This document shows positions 18,237 through 27,961 of a DNA stretch of 64,000 bases, piece after piece. Source of the stretch: Enterobacteriaceae bacterium UBA5654 (GTDB lineage: Bacteria > Pseudomonadota > Gammaproteobacteria > Enterobacterales > Enterobacteriaceae); NCBI GenBank assembly GCA_002421005.1, contig DIJC01000021.1, positions 11,924-75,923 of the forward strand. Reading direction: 5' to 3'. The notes beneath the pieces are model-generated. The model made no database searches, had not been told where the DNA came from, and saw only the letters and a list, made by a program, of their open reading frames with translations. Made by a program: the position numbers and the translations under genes. Within the stretch, counting starts at the first letter, position 1; every line of letters begins with the position of its first letter.

Positions 18237-19982
18237 ATGGCTGGACGAATCCCACGTGTCTTTATCAATGACCTGCTGGCGCGCACCGACATCGTCGATT
18301 TGATCGACGCGCGGGTGAAGCTAAAAAAGCAGGGCAAGAATTTTCACGCGTGCTGTCCGTTCCATAACGAAAAAACCCCCTCTTTCACCGTCAACGGTGA
18401 AAAGCAGTTTTATCACTGCTTCGGCTGTGGTGCGCACGGCAACGCGATCGATTTTTTGATGAATTACGACAAACTTGAGTTTGTCGAAACCGTCGAAGAA
18501 CTGGCGGCCATGCACAACATGGAAATCCCGTTCGAAGCAGGCAGCGGGCCAACGCAGATTGAGCGTCATCAGCGGCAGACGCTATATCAACTGATGGATG
18601 GCCTGAATGCGTTTTATCAACAAGCCCTTACGCATCCCGCAGCGGAACCCGCGCGTCAGTATCTGGAAAAACGTGGTTTAAGCAGTGACATCATTGCTCG
18701 CTTTGCCATCGGCTTTGCGCCTCCAGGCTGGGATAACGCGTTAAAACGTTTTGGTGGCAACAGTGAAAACCGTCAGTCGTTAACCGACGCGGGCATGTTA
18801 GTCACTAACGATCAGGGCCGCAGCTATGACCGTTTCCGCGAACGGGTAATGTTCCCTATTCGCGACAAACGTGGTCGGGTGATTGGATTTGGTGGCCGTG
18901 TTTTAGGCAACGATACGCCAAAATACCTGAACTCACCGGAAACCGATATTTTCCATAAAGGCCGCCAGCTGTATGGCCTTTATGAAGCGCAGCAGAGCGA
19001 AGCGGAACCGCAGCGCCTGCTGGTGGTCGAAGGCTACATGGATGTGGTGGCGCTGGCGCAGTATGGCATCAACTATGCCGTTGCGTCGTTAGGCACCTCC
19101 ACCACCGCCGACCATATTCAGTTGCTGTTTCGCGCCACGCAGAACGTGATCTGCTGCTACGACGGCGACCGCGCAGGACGCGACGCGGCGAAACGCGCGC
19201 TGGAAACGGCGCTGCCGTATATGTCCGACGGGCGTCAGCTACGCTTTATGTTTCTGCCCGACGGCGAAGATCCCGATACGCTGGTGCGCAAAGAAGGAAA
19301 AGCGGCGTTTGAAGCGCGGATGGACGAGGCTCTGCCGCTCTCCACGTTTCTGTTTAACAGTTTGCTGCCGCAGGTGGATCTCAGCACCCCGGACGGCAAA
19401 ACGCAGCTTGCCGCGCTGGCATTGCCGATGATAGGTCAGGTGCCAGGCGAAACGCTGCGCATTTATTTGCGTCAGCAGCTCGGTAACAAGCTCGGCATTC
19501 TGGATGATGCCCAACTTGATCGTTTAATGCCGAAACAGGCAGAAAGTGGCACGGCGCGCCCGGCTCCACAGCTAAAACGCACGACCATGCGTATACTGAT
19601 AGGACTGCTGTTACAGAACCCGGATTTAGCTCCGCTGGTGCCACCGCTGGCAGGTCTGGACCAAAGTAAGCTGCCCGGACTTGGCTTATTTGCCGAATTG
19701 GTCAACACTTGTTTGTCACAGCCTGGCCTGACCACTGGGCAACTTTTAGAACATTATCGTGGCACAAATGAGGCCGCGACCCTTGAAAAACTGTCGATGT
19801 GGGACGATATAGCAGATAGAGATATTGCAGAAAAAACGTTCACCGACTCGCTTAATCATATGTTTGATTCATTGCTCAAGCTGCGCCAGGAAGAGTTAAT
19901 CGCTCGCGACCGCACGCACGGCCTGAACAATGAAGAACGCCGGGAACTCTGGACGTTAAACCAGGAACTGGCAAAGAAATGA
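18237..19982 (+). CDS. dnaG: DNA primase DnaG
   Basis: Synthesises RNA primers at the replication fork. The 581-residue protein has three domains. The N-terminal CHC2 zinc finger (CCPFHNEKTPSF and HCFGCGAHGNA) spans about residues 35-70. The TOPRIM polymerase core has the catalytic glutamate in VVEGYMDVVA near 263 and the DxD pair in YDGDRAGRDA near 310. The C-terminal DnaB-binding domain is about 450-581. The last part of the gene carries internal rpoD promoters in E. coli; I could not place them here with confidence. Confidence 0.98.
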   Translation: MAGRIPRVFINDLLARTDIVDLIDARVKLKKQGKNFHACCPFHNEKTPSFTVNGEKQFYHCFGCGAHGNAIDFLMNYDKLEFVETVEELAAMHNMEIPFEAGSGPTQIERHQRQTLYQLMDGLNAFYQQALTHPAAEPARQYLEKRGLSSDIIARFAIGFAPPGWDNALKRFGGNSENRQSLTDAGMLVTNDQGRSYDRFRERVMFPIRDKRGRVIGFGGRVLGNDTPKYLNSPETDIFHKGRQLYGLYEAQQSEAEPQRLLVVEGYMDVVALAQYGINYAVASLGTSTTADHIQLLFRATQNVICCYDGDRAGRDAAKRALETALPYMSDGRQLRFMFLPDGEDPDTLVRKEGKAAFEARMDEALPLSTFLFNSLLPQVDLSTPDGKTQLAALALPMIGQVPGETLRIYLRQQLGNKLGILDDAQLDRLMPKQAESGTARPAPQLKRTTMRILIGLLLQNPDLAPLVPPLAGLDQSKLPGLGLFAELVNTCLSQPGLTTGQLLEHYRGTNEAATLEKLSMWDDIADRDIAEKTFTDSLNHMFDSLLKLRQEELIARDRTHGLNNEERRELWTLNQELAKK

Positions 19983-20190
19983 ATTTAACGGCTTAAGTGC
20001 CGAATATCGTTCGGGAAGATCCCGACAGCCGCACTGAAGGGCAGCGGCAAAAATATAAGCAAGCCCTCATTAAGTCATACACGACATCTTTCACGGCAGT
20101 GAAAACAGCCTGAAAGATGAAGCGTATTATGTTGGCGGTTTGTTTCGCCGACCGACACCAACCTCATGAATTAAGTGTGGATACCGTCTT

Positions 20191-22035
20191 ATGGAGCAAA
20201 ACCCGCAGTCACAGCTCAAGCTTCTTGTCCAACGTGGTAAGGAGCAAGGCTATCTGACCTATGCCGAGGTCAACGACCATCTGCCGGAAGATATCGTCGA
20301 CTCAGATCAGATCGAAGACATCATCCAAATGATCAACGATATGGGCATCCAGGTGATGGAAGAAGCACCGGACGCCGACGATCTGCTGCTTGCTGAAAAC
20401 TCAAACAACACCGACGAAGATGCCGAAGAAGCTGCCGCACAGGTACTCTCCAGCGTTGAATCTGAAATCGGGCGTACGACTGACCCGGTCCGCATGTACA
20501 TGCGTGAAATGGGCACCGTTGAGCTTCTGACCCGCGAAGGCGAAATTGACATCGCCAAGCGCATCGAAGACGGCATCAACCAGGTCCAGTGCTCCGTTGC
20601 TGAATATCCGGAAGCGATCACCTATCTGCTGGAGCAGTACGATCGCGTGGAAGCGGAAGAAGCACGCCTGTCCGATCTGATCACCGGCTTCGTCGACCCG
20701 AACGCGGAAGAAGATTTAGCGCCAACGGCGACGCACGTCGGCTCCGAGCTGTCCAGCGAAGAGATGGACGACGAAGATGAAGACGAGGACGAAGAAAGCG
20801 ACGACAGCAGCGATGACGACAACAGCATCGACCCGGAGCTGGCGCGCGAAAAATTCGGCGAGCTGCGCACGCAGTACATCGTTACTCGCGACACCATCAA
20901 AGCGAAGGGCCGCAGTAACGCTGCATCGCAGGAAGAAATCCTGAAACTGTCTGAAGTGTTCAAACAGTTCCGCCTGGTGCCAAAACAGTTCGATTACCTG
21001 GTTAACAGTATGCGCGTAATGATGGACCGCGTGCGTACCCAGGAACGTCTGATCATGAAGATGTGCGTCGAACAGTGCAAAATGCCGAAGAAAAACTTCA
21101 TCACCCTGTTCACCGGTAACGAAACCAGCGAAACCTGGTTTAACGCCGCTATCGCCATGAACAAAGCATGGTCCGAGAAGCTGCACGACGTGTCTGATGA
21201 AGTGCATCGCAGCCTGCAAAAATTGCAACAAATTGAAGAAGAAACCGGCCTGACCATTGAGCAGGTTAAAGATATCAACCGTCGCATGTCCATCGGTGAA
21301 GCGAAAGCCCGCCGTGCGAAAAAAGAGATGGTTGAAGCGAACCTGCGTCTGGTTATCTCTATCGCCAAAAAATACACCAACCGTGGTTTGCAGTTCCTCG
21401 ATCTGATTCAGGAAGGCAACATCGGTCTGATGAAAGCGGTTGATAAGTTCGAATACCGTCGCGGTTACAAGTTCTCCACCTACGCAACCTGGTGGATCCG
21501 TCAGGCTATCACCCGTTCCATCGCGGATCAGGCGCGCACCATCCGTATTCCGGTGCATATGATTGAGACGATCAACAAGCTCAACCGTATCTCCCGCCAG
21601 ATGCTGCAAGAGATGGGCCGCGAGCCGACGCCGGAAGAACTGGCTGAACGTATGCTGATGCCGGAAGACAAGATCCGCAAAGTGCTGAAAATCGCCAAAG
21701 AGCCCATCTCCATGGAAACGCCAATCGGCGACGATGAAGATTCGCATCTGGGGGATTTCATCGAGGATACCACCCTCGAACTGCCGCTGGATTCTGCCAC
21801 CACTGAGAGCCTGCGTGCCGCCACCCACGACGTGCTGGCGGGTCTGACCGCCCGTGAAGCGAAAGTCCTGCGTATGCGTTTCGGTATCGATATGAACACC
21901 GACCACACGCTGGAAGAAGTGGGTAAACAGTTCGACGTGACCCGCGAACGTATCCGTCAGATCGAAGCGAAGGCGCTGCGTAAACTGCGCCATCCGAGCC
22001 GTTCTGAAGTGCTGCGGAGCTTCCTCGACGATTAA
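20191..22035 (+). CDS. rpoD: RNA polymerase sigma-70 factor RpoD
   Basis: Primary sigma factor, 614 residues (613 in E. coli). Region 1.1 occupies the N-terminus. A very acidic stretch (EEMDDEDEDEDEESDD, near 190-210) lies in the non-conserved region. Region 2 carries KFSTYATWWIRQAITR, which recognises and melts the -10 element. Region 3 (ISRQMLQEMGREPTPEE) precedes the region 4.2 helix-turn-helix (TLEEVGKQFDVTRERIRQIE) that reads -35. The start is supported by the match of its first residues to E. coli. Last gene of the operon. Confidence 0.98.
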   Translation: MEQNPQSQLKLLVQRGKEQGYLTYAEVNDHLPEDIVDSDQIEDIIQMINDMGIQVMEEAPDADDLLLAENSNNTDEDAEEAAAQVLSSVESEIGRTTDPVRMYMREMGTVELLTREGEIDIAKRIEDGINQVQCSVAEYPEAITYLLEQYDRVEAEEARLSDLITGFVDPNAEEDLAPTATHVGSELSSEEMDDEDEDEDEESDDSSDDDNSIDPELAREKFGELRTQYIVTRDTIKAKGRSNAASQEEILKLSEVFKQFRLVPKQFDYLVNSMRVMMDRVRTQERLIMKMCVEQCKMPKKNFITLFTGNETSETWFNAAIAMNKAWSEKLHDVSDEVHRSLQKLQQIEEETGLTIEQVKDINRRMSIGEAKARRAKKEMVEANLRLVISIAKKYTNRGLQFLDLIQEGNIGLMKAVDKFEYRRGYKFSTYATWWIRQAITRSIADQARTIRIPVHMIETINKLNRISRQMLQEMGREPTPEELAERMLMPEDKIRKVLKIAKEPISMETPIGDDEDSHLGDFIEDTTLELPLDSATTESLRAATHDVLAGLTAREAKVLRMRFGIDMNTDHTLEEVGKQFDVTRERIRQIEAKALRKLRHPSRSEVLRSFLDD

Positions 22036-22052
22036 TCGTACAGATCGTGCTT

Positions 22053-22079
22053 AAGCCCTCCTCGTGAGGGCTTTTTTAT
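22053..22079 (+). terminator. rpoD terminator
   Basis: AAGCCCTC-CTCGT-GAGGGCTT followed by TTTT is a canonical intrinsic terminator 17 nt after the rpoD stop codon. Confidence 0.9.
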
Positions 22080-22089
22080 ATCTGCAAAA

Positions 22090-22596
22090 CTACAGTCCCC
22101 GCACCACCAGTGCCTCATCCAGTTCACGATAGGCCTCCACCAGTTTTTCCAGCGATGCACGATTTAGCCCGCTCGGATTCGGCAGCACCCACACCTGAGT
22201 CCCACCAATCGTTATTTGCTGCTTGCCCCACTTCACTCCGCGCTGGCTGAAAGCCTGTTCAAACGCCTGCTTGCCCAGTACCGCCAGCGCGTCTGGCTGG
22301 TAGTCCTCAATCTTCTTCACCAGTTCCCGCCCGCCGGTGCGCAGTTCGTGAAGATCAACCTCGCTGGCCTGCACGGTAGGCCGCTCCACCAGCATGGTGA
22401 TCCCACAGCGCGTATCCAGCAGATGCTGTTCCTCTTCCGGTTTCAGCAGCCGCTCGGTGAATCCGGCCTGGTGAATCACCTTCCAGAAACGGTTGCCGGG
22501 ATGGGCAAAATGAAAGCCCGTATGGGCGGAAGACTTGCCTGGATTGATGCCACAGAACACCACCCGCAGTCCGGGTGCCAGGATATCGCTAATCAT
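22090..22596 (-). CDS. mug: G/U mismatch-specific DNA glycosylase Mug
   Basis: Removes uracil and 3,N4-ethenocytosine from mismatched duplex DNA. The 168-residue length equals that of E. coli Mug. The active-site motif GINPGKSSA lies near residue 17, and the second conserved motif NPSGLNR near 140 forms the intercalating loop. It is monocistronic, convergent with rpoD and divergent from ileX, exactly as in E. coli. Confidence 0.96.
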   Translation of the reverse strand: MISDILAPGLRVVFCGINPGKSSAHTGFHFAHPGNRFWKVIHQAGFTERLLKPEEEQHLLDTRCGITMLVERPTVQASEVDLHELRTGGRELVKKIEDYQPDALAVLGKQAFEQAFSQRGVKWGKQQITIGGTQVWVLPNPSGLNRASLEKLVEAYRELDEALVVRGL

Positions 22597-22720
22597 GATT
22601 ACTCCGCTGAATACATCGAATTCAAAGTATAAGAGATTGAAAAGCCATTGTTTATAAAAACAGCAGGCAGGTGTTTATGTCTGGATTGCCATGGCGAGTT
22701 ACTTTATAATTCCCGGCCAC

Positions 22721-22796
22721 GGCCCCTTAGCTCAGTGGTTAGAGCAGGCGACTCATAATCGCTTGGTCGCTGGTTCAAGTCCAGCAGGGGCCACCA
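22721..22796 (+). tRNA. ileX: tRNA-Ile2 (anticodon CAT, lysidine-modified)
   Basis: 76-nt cloverleaf beginning GGCCCCTTAGCTCAGTGG and ending with an encoded CCA; the 7-bp acceptor stem pairs GGCCCCT with AGGGGCC. The anticodon loop is CTCATAA, so the anticodon CAT would read as methionine. The sequence and its site after mug identify it as ileX, whose C34 is converted to lysidine by TilS to decode AUA. A TATAAT lies at 22705-22710. The gene is the insertion target of the adjacent prophage but remains complete, because the prophage restored the 3' end. Confidence 0.95.
22750..22796. repeat. attL (47 bp, inside ileX)
   Basis: The 47 bases from the anticodon stem through CCA are repeated exactly at 43493-43539. 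The bases on either side differ (C and A here, G and G there), which sets the limits of the core. Confidence 0.9.
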
Positions 22797-22867
22797 AATT
22801 TTAGTATATAAATCATGGTATTAAGCCACTTTTAAAGGCGGCTTTTTTGTTTTTTCAAATCTCCATT

Positions 22868-22886
22868 GGCAGCAAAATGGCAGCAG
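22868..22886. repeat. 19-bp repeat near the left prophage end, copy 1
   Basis: GGCAGCAAAATGGCAGCAG occurs here and again at 43382-43400 near the other end. Each copy contains two direct GGCAGCA units. The location, 72 bp inside attL, suits an integrase arm-binding site; this is an inference. Confidence 0.6.
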
Positions 22887-22906
22887 TTTTTTAAGATGCC
22901 AATAAA

Positions 22907-22926
22907 AAACCCGCCTTAGCGGGTTT
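22907..22926 (-). terminator. Terminator after ogr
   Basis: AAACCCGC-CTTA-GCGGGTTT, an 8-bp stem just past the ogr stop codon. On the minus strand it is followed by a T-rich tail, so it ends the late tail operon (T-U-D-ogr). Confidence 0.85.
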
Positions 22927-22929
22927 CTT

Positions 22930-23148
22930 TTAGAAGTTCATATGTCCCTGCCCTCCACTTAACGGATGCGGCGCGGCCTGATTTATTAGATTTGGAGCGG
23001 CGATAAAACGCACAACTGTCTCATGTGTAACAAAGGTAGCGCCGCAGTTGATATTCTGGCACTGACAGTATCGCTCCTTAGTCTGATCAGATACCCGAAA
23101 ACTACTCCGAGTATGTGCCGCATGTCCGCATTTCGGGCAATTCATCAT
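22930..23148 (-). CDS. ogr: Ogr/Delta-type zinc-finger late-gene activator
   Basis: P2 Ogr family activator that turns on the phage late promoters through RNA polymerase alpha. The ATG at 23148 gives 72 residues, the same as P2 Ogr (MMNCPKCGHAAHTR). The four zinc ligands are present as CPKC near the start and CQNINC about 25 residues later. It is last in the tail operon and next to attL, the normal place. An upstream in-frame start at 23178 would add ten residues not seen in the family. Confidence 0.92.
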   Translation of the reverse strand: MMNCPKCGHAAHTRSSFRVSDQTKERYCQCQNINCGATFVTHETVVRFIAAPNLINQAAPHPLSGGQGHMNF

Positions 23149-23217
23149 TTTCGTTATTTCCGCTCCCACACTTTTCAATCACACAATGATATACCAACTT
23201 CCATTTTGTGAATGAAT

Positions 23218-24318
23218 TTATTCCATTTCTAAATCATCTATTCTTACCTCAAGCTCCAGGCTGGTAATAAACCCGTTATCCGGGCCGATGGAATGCGTCA
23301 GTGTGGTTATAGTCCACCCGGCATCATCAATAGGCTGTTTGAAACCACTCACCTTTACCGGCATTTCCGTATAGAGATCTGCCCGGCCCTCTGCGAGTTG
23401 CAGGGAGAATGATGCAACTCCTCGTTGCAGGCGTTCCCAGTGCATTTTTGCCGCTCGCTCTGCATTGCTGCGGTTTGCATAGGTTCTGTTGAGTACCAGC
23501 ACGTTTTCATCCGTTCCTACCAGATAATCCCCCTGTTTCGCTTCCGGCTTTTTAGGTGCAGCAGTTTTCTTTCGATGGCGCTTAACCTTTGTCGTCTCTT
23601 TTTTCTTTGGTTCACGGGTATGCAGCCAGCTGGCAATCACTCCCGTATAGGCATCACGGTCAGCCAGGGTAAAACGATGACCGTCACCCGCTTTACGTTC
23701 TATGGTGATGACTGGCAGCGGCTTACCACTTGCCGTTCTTCCCTGCCCCTGGCGGATAAACAACAGATTACCGTTCTTAACAGAGGCTATTGCCCCGTAC
23801 TGCCACGCAAGTTTCATTAAAAAGCTGGCGTCGCTTTCATTTGTCTGGTCGAGATGATCAACAGCCTTGTCCGTCAGGTCCTTGCCAAGCGCCATCTTTA
23901 ACTTATGCCGGGCGGCGATTTCCTTTACCACCTCACCCACCGTGGTCTGATGCCATGACTTTTCACGGCGGGTATTGAGGGTTTCACGAAAATCGGCGCT
24001 ACGAGCCCGGATTGTCAGACGGTCAGGAGCACCGCTGTGCTCAATCTCATCCACAGTAAATGCCCCTTTCGGGAAAAGCGGATGGCCTTTCCATCCCAGC
24101 GCCAGCTGAATCACGGCACCACGTCGCGGCAGGGTAATCAGCCCGTCGGCGTCGTCAAGCTCCAGATCAAGCTGGTCAGCCTCAAAACCCCGGTTATCGG
24201 TAAGCGTCAGACTCATCAGGCGCGCATCCAGCGCGGTAGTCGCATCCTTACCTTCAATTGTGATACTGAAAGCGGGGCTTTTGCTGTTCAGGTCAAAAAG
24301 ATCAGCGCTAAAATTCAC
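23218..24318 (-). CDS. D: Tail protein gpD (late control protein D, hub-like)
   Basis: 366-residue homologue of P2 gpD, a baseplate hub/tail-tip protein of the phage VgrG/gp27-like fold. Its start overlaps the stop of U by 4 nt (ATGA). A lysine-rich insertion (KKKETTKVKRHRKKTAAPKKP) near residue 250 interrupts the family core. It appears intact, although most of its assembly partners (J, I, V, W) are deleted from this prophage. Confidence 0.92.
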   Translation of the reverse strand: MNFSADLFDLNSKSPAFSITIEGKDATTALDARLMSLTLTDNRGFEADQLDLELDDADGLITLPRRGAVIQLALGWKGHPLFPKGAFTVDEIEHSGAPDRLTIRARSADFRETLNTRREKSWHQTTVGEVVKEIAARHKLKMALGKDLTDKAVDHLDQTNESDASFLMKLAWQYGAIASVKNGNLLFIRQGQGRTASGKPLPVITIERKAGDGHRFTLADRDAYTGVIASWLHTREPKKKETTKVKRHRKKTAAPKKPEAKQGDYLVGTDENVLVLNRTYANRSNAERAAKMHWERLQRGVASFSLQLAEGRADLYTEMPVKVSGFKQPIDDAGWTITTLTHSIGPDNGFITSLELEVRIDDLEME

Positions 24319-24800
24319 TGCAGCAACCCTCCAGCCATATTTTTAATATTACCTGCCGCAGTCTTTGCAGAGTCCTGCAGGCTACTGAGCTGATCGCTGA
24401 GGCTGCCGAACATATCAGACAGCGACTCATCAACCCTTTTCAGGGTCAGCGTAAACTCAATCCGGCGAGGCAGTCCGCTTTCAAAAAATTCTGTTTTGGT
24501 CTGGCTCAGGCTCTCAATCACAAACATGCCGTAAATGGTCCCGCTTCCCTCAATCAGGGGCCATGCCTTGCCCAGCTCTGCCATTTGCTCCAGTGCAAGC
24601 AATGACAATCTGCCGCCAGTCACTTCCGGCAGCAGTACGCCAGATAATGTCAGCGAGTCATTATCCGGTCCAAGAAACTGCGTTGATGGTCGCCGGTTTA
24701 CACGGCTGTTGGCGGCGTGTCGCCAGCTTCGCTGATACTGCAGCTCCTGGTACGGTACTGTACGCAGCATGAAGACATATAACCCCAGCACCATCATCAT
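24315..24800 (-). CDS. U: Tail protein gpU
   Basis: 161-residue P2 gpU homologue, a contractile-tail terminator/tip assembly protein, beginning MMMVLGLYVFMLRTVPYQ. It overlaps T by 4 nt upstream and D by 4 nt downstream, so T-U-D form a coupled late cluster in the standard P2 order. The family assignment is firm; a role in this defective prophage is doubtful without tube and sheath genes. Confidence 0.92.
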   Translation of the reverse strand: MMMVLGLYVFMLRTVPYQELQYQRSWRHAANSRVNRRPSTQFLGPDNDSLTLSGVLLPEVTGGRLSLLALEQMAELGKAWPLIEGSGTIYGMFVIESLSQTKTEFFESGLPRRIEFTLTLKRVDESLSDMFGSLSDQLSSLQDSAKTAAGNIKNMAGGLLQ

Positions 24801-27800
24801 GATTCATATCCCCCTTGATCGCTGAAATTACTGCGTGCTTTAGCCCTGGCTTTGCGCTCGCGCTCGTCAAGCTGTCGTGCGACTTCGCGTGCAATATCCT
24901 GCGCACTCTGCCCTGGCCGGGCATAGATAGTGATCGGCGCATGAGTTTCAAAGTGCATCACTGGCGGCGCGCTGGCAGAATTCGCAGGCGGGCTTTGTTT
25001 ATATGCCATAGTCGGCAGACTGTAAGGATGCAGCGGCGTGGCCTCTGCAGGCGCTGCCGCTACACCCAGGACATCTGCAATGACGGAAGCCAGCGCGGCA
25101 GTTCGCCGTCTGCTGGTCACATTTGCAGGACCATTCACAATCTCCGGACCGTTTTCACCCACAATGCCAAACTGCCCGCCAGGGATCGTGCCGCCATTGT
25201 CGTACATGCCAGCAAACCCCATTGAGGGAAATCCGCCGGGCGGAAGCATAATCCTGCCCTCACTGTTCGTCGTGGCAGGCTGCTGCCGTGTAACCTGGTC
25301 AGGTAGCTTTGCTTTTGCCGCCTCCCTGCTGACAATGCCAAGTTTTTCCAACAACCATGACACGCCAGATTTAAGTGACTCAAGTGGGTGCATCACCATG
25401 CCAAGACCATTCGCCAGAGCCTCACCAAACCTGTGCCCCATTGCTGCAGCGCTATTGAGTTCTTCTGAGGTGGCTTTGACGGGGGTAAGTAAATCAGTAA
25501 ACCATCCCCACAATGCCTGCACCTTGTCCCCTATCCACTGAAAAACGGGTTTGAGTGGTTCCAGGGCTGCACTGATCGGTGCAGCAGCGGCTTTGAATCC
25601 CTCCACCACACCACCCAAAAATGCGCTGATTGGCTGCCAGTACTTCCAGACAACCAGAGCCACGCCCGCCAGAGCAGCCACAACCAGTCCGATCGGACTG
25701 AGCAGCACACCGAGTACGCTACCGATACCCAACAGGGCAGTCCGCAACAGCGCAAACGGCGACATTACCAGCCATCTGAATATGCCCCCGGCACCCCGCA
25801 CCGAGGCAATCAGTGGTGCAAAGGCCGCACTTGCCAGCCCGCTGATTTTCGTGCCAAGCTGGCGGACAGCCTCGCGCGGGTTACGGAAAGAGGACACGAG
25901 GGTTTCTCCCGCCTGCTGGGCATGTTCTTTTATTTTGTCCAGCGCACCATCACGAAAAGCATCCAGGATACCGGCATCATCGTCATCATCTCCGCCGCCG
26001 CCGCTGAGCGCCTCACGTATACGGCTTATCCAGTTAACCGTTTCTCCTGCCTCATTGCCTGAAAATAGTCCGAACAGCTTTTTAAGCGCATCGCCGGACT
26101 TAAAAAGACCGGGAGCGAATGAAGTAAAAGCCTGCCCTATTCGGCCCAGCAACGGACTGAGCCTGCCAAGTCCTGTGAGCGCCAGCGTTTTCATACCAAA
26201 GCGCACCAGGGCAATCGGCCCCAGCACGGCAGCCATTGCAATCGCAAGAGTGCCCAGCGCAAGCGTAACCGAAGCCACCACAGCTGCAACTTTCATCAAT
26301 GTACCTGCCAGCTGCGGATTTCTCTCCACCCACCGCCGCAACGCGCCGGTAACACTTTTAATGGAGTCCATAATCTCCATTAAAGGCTGCCGCAGCGTTT
26401 CGCCCAGGCTACTGAAAGCGTTCTGCGCGCCCGTTTTTACCAGAAGCCATTGGGCGGACAATGAATCCTTATTAATATCTGACTCTTTTTGCATGGAACC
26501 GTATGCAGCACTGCCAGCCGTCAGTTGCAGCTGACGCCGTAACTCTGGAAGGTTATTTGCCAGCTTCGCAGCATCGTCGCCAAACTCTTTACCAAAGAGC
26601 ATCGTCATGGCAGACAGGCGCTTATCAGCTGGCAGCTTATTAACTTTTTCAAGCACCCGCTGAATAGTTCCCATCGCATCTTTTGTCATCTGCTTTTCAA
26701 GCTCTTTGGGTTTAAGCTTCAGCATATCCATGCCATCCATAAACCTGTCGCTCTGCATTGAGGCGATGGACAGTTCACGTACCATGGCATTAGAAGCGCT
26801 GGCCGCAATTTCCGGCGCGGCCCCCAAAGACAGGAACGTGGAACCCAGAGCAGCTGCCTTACGATAATACAGCCGGTCAGCTACACCGCCCATACGTTGC
26901 ATTACGTCAATAATGTCCGCTCCCTTTGACATGGCGTTATCATCCAGATAATTCAGCGCATCACCCAGTTGCTCAATATTTCGCGTCGGCACCTTGTAAA
27001 GCTTTGCAATTTTCCCCAGGCTTTCTGACAGCTCATCAGCGGGCAGCTCGAACGCCGTCGCCGCTTTGGCTGCCGTGCTGGCAAAAGCCAGTAAATCGCG
27101 TTTCTGTTCATTCCAGCTGTCACCGGGGTTCGCAACGTTCATTCGTGCGCCACCTTCTACCAGCGCCGCAAAGTCCACTGCACCGTTTTCCATTGGCAAT
27201 TGCTCACTGGCGGCCTTGATGGCATCCTGCATTTCATAAAATCGCGCGGTACGATTACCGTTATCATCACGCAAACCATTCACCTGCTTTGCCACGCCTT
27301 TCATGGCATCTTCCATGCTGGCATAGCTTTTCACTGCCGCCATGACAGGTGCGCCCATTGCCAGCCCTGCGGCGGTAGTAGTGGCCCCGGCCCCGGCAAT
27401 TCTGTCGCGCACCTCAAGACGCCGGGAATATTGCTCACGGACAGCATTCATGCGCGCCTGCTGCTCGCCAAGACGTTTAAGGGATTTCTGCTGGCGGTCC
27501 AGCGCCTGACGAGTTTCGTCGGCATTCTGCCGCAGTTCCCGCTGCGCACTGCTGAGCTTTTTCGTGTCCAGCCCGGCGTCATTGAGCGCAAGGCGCTGAC
27601 GCTGCACCGACTGACGCAGACCGTTATATTTGCTCTGCAGCGCCGTGACGCGTTTTTTTGCCTGTTCAAGCAGCCGCGTCTGCGCCGCCGTTGGACGGTT
27701 GGTGGCAGAGAATTGCGTGGCAAGCTTCGCCGCTTCTTCGCGTGCAGCTTTAAGACTGTTGCCGGTGACTGCCAGCTGCGCGCTGGCCTTGCGGAAACCG

Positions 27801-27961
27801 TCAATGCGACCCGCCTGAGCATCTAACTCTTTTAAGCGTGTGCGGCTTTGCTGAATAGCTGCAGCCAGCTCTTTTGAGCTGGCCTGTGCGGATCGGAATG
27901 GGCGGGTGAGTTTGTCAACCGCATTAAGAATCACCTGCAGACGCAGGTTATTGTCACTCAT
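24797..27961 (-). CDS. T: Tail tape-measure protein gpT
   Basis: 1054-residue tape-measure protein that sets tail length and contacts the membrane at injection. The N-terminus MSDNNLRLQVILNAVDKLTRPF is the authentic family start. Heptad-rich coiled coil spans about residues 20-190, a TP901-type core (TTAAGLAMGAPVMAAVKSYA) follows, and hydrophobic segments lie near 545-590 and 730-770. It is longer than P2 T (815 residues), as in some enterobacterial relatives. Its start overlaps the end of the chimeric L gene by 8 nt, a junction inherited from the lost E gene. Confidence 0.93.
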   Translation of the reverse strand: MSDNNLRLQVILNAVDKLTRPFRSAQASSKELAAAIQQSRTRLKELDAQAGRIDGFRKASAQLAVTGNSLKAAREEAAKLATQFSATNRPTAAQTRLLEQAKKRVTALQSKYNGLRQSVQRQRLALNDAGLDTKKLSSAQRELRQNADETRQALDRQQKSLKRLGEQQARMNAVREQYSRRLEVRDRIAGAGATTTAAGLAMGAPVMAAVKSYASMEDAMKGVAKQVNGLRDDNGNRTARFYEMQDAIKAASEQLPMENGAVDFAALVEGGARMNVANPGDSWNEQKRDLLAFASTAAKAATAFELPADELSESLGKIAKLYKVPTRNIEQLGDALNYLDDNAMSKGADIIDVMQRMGGVADRLYYRKAAALGSTFLSLGAAPEIAASASNAMVRELSIASMQSDRFMDGMDMLKLKPKELEKQMTKDAMGTIQRVLEKVNKLPADKRLSAMTMLFGKEFGDDAAKLANNLPELRRQLQLTAGSAAYGSMQKESDINKDSLSAQWLLVKTGAQNAFSSLGETLRQPLMEIMDSIKSVTGALRRWVERNPQLAGTLMKVAAVVASVTLALGTLAIAMAAVLGPIALVRFGMKTLALTGLGRLSPLLGRIGQAFTSFAPGLFKSGDALKKLFGLFSGNEAGETVNWISRIREALSGGGGDDDDDAGILDAFRDGALDKIKEHAQQAGETLVSSFRNPREAVRQLGTKISGLASAAFAPLIASVRGAGGIFRWLVMSPFALLRTALLGIGSVLGVLLSPIGLVVAALAGVALVVWKYWQPISAFLGGVVEGFKAAAAPISAALEPLKPVFQWIGDKVQALWGWFTDLLTPVKATSEELNSAAAMGHRFGEALANGLGMVMHPLESLKSGVSWLLEKLGIVSREAAKAKLPDQVTRQQPATTNSEGRIMLPPGGFPSMGFAGMYDNGGTIPGGQFGIVGENGPEIVNGPANVTSRRRTAALASVIADVLGVAAAPAEATPLHPYSLPTMAYKQSPPANSASAPPVMHFETHAPITIYARPGQSAQDIAREVARQLDERERKARAKARSNFSDQGGYES

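Noticed and set aside
20716..21993. 425-codon minus-strand reading frame opposite rpoD
   Set aside because: It is an antisense shadow created by the codon bias of rpoD; its sequence is His/Phe/Gln-rich and has no plausible start signals.
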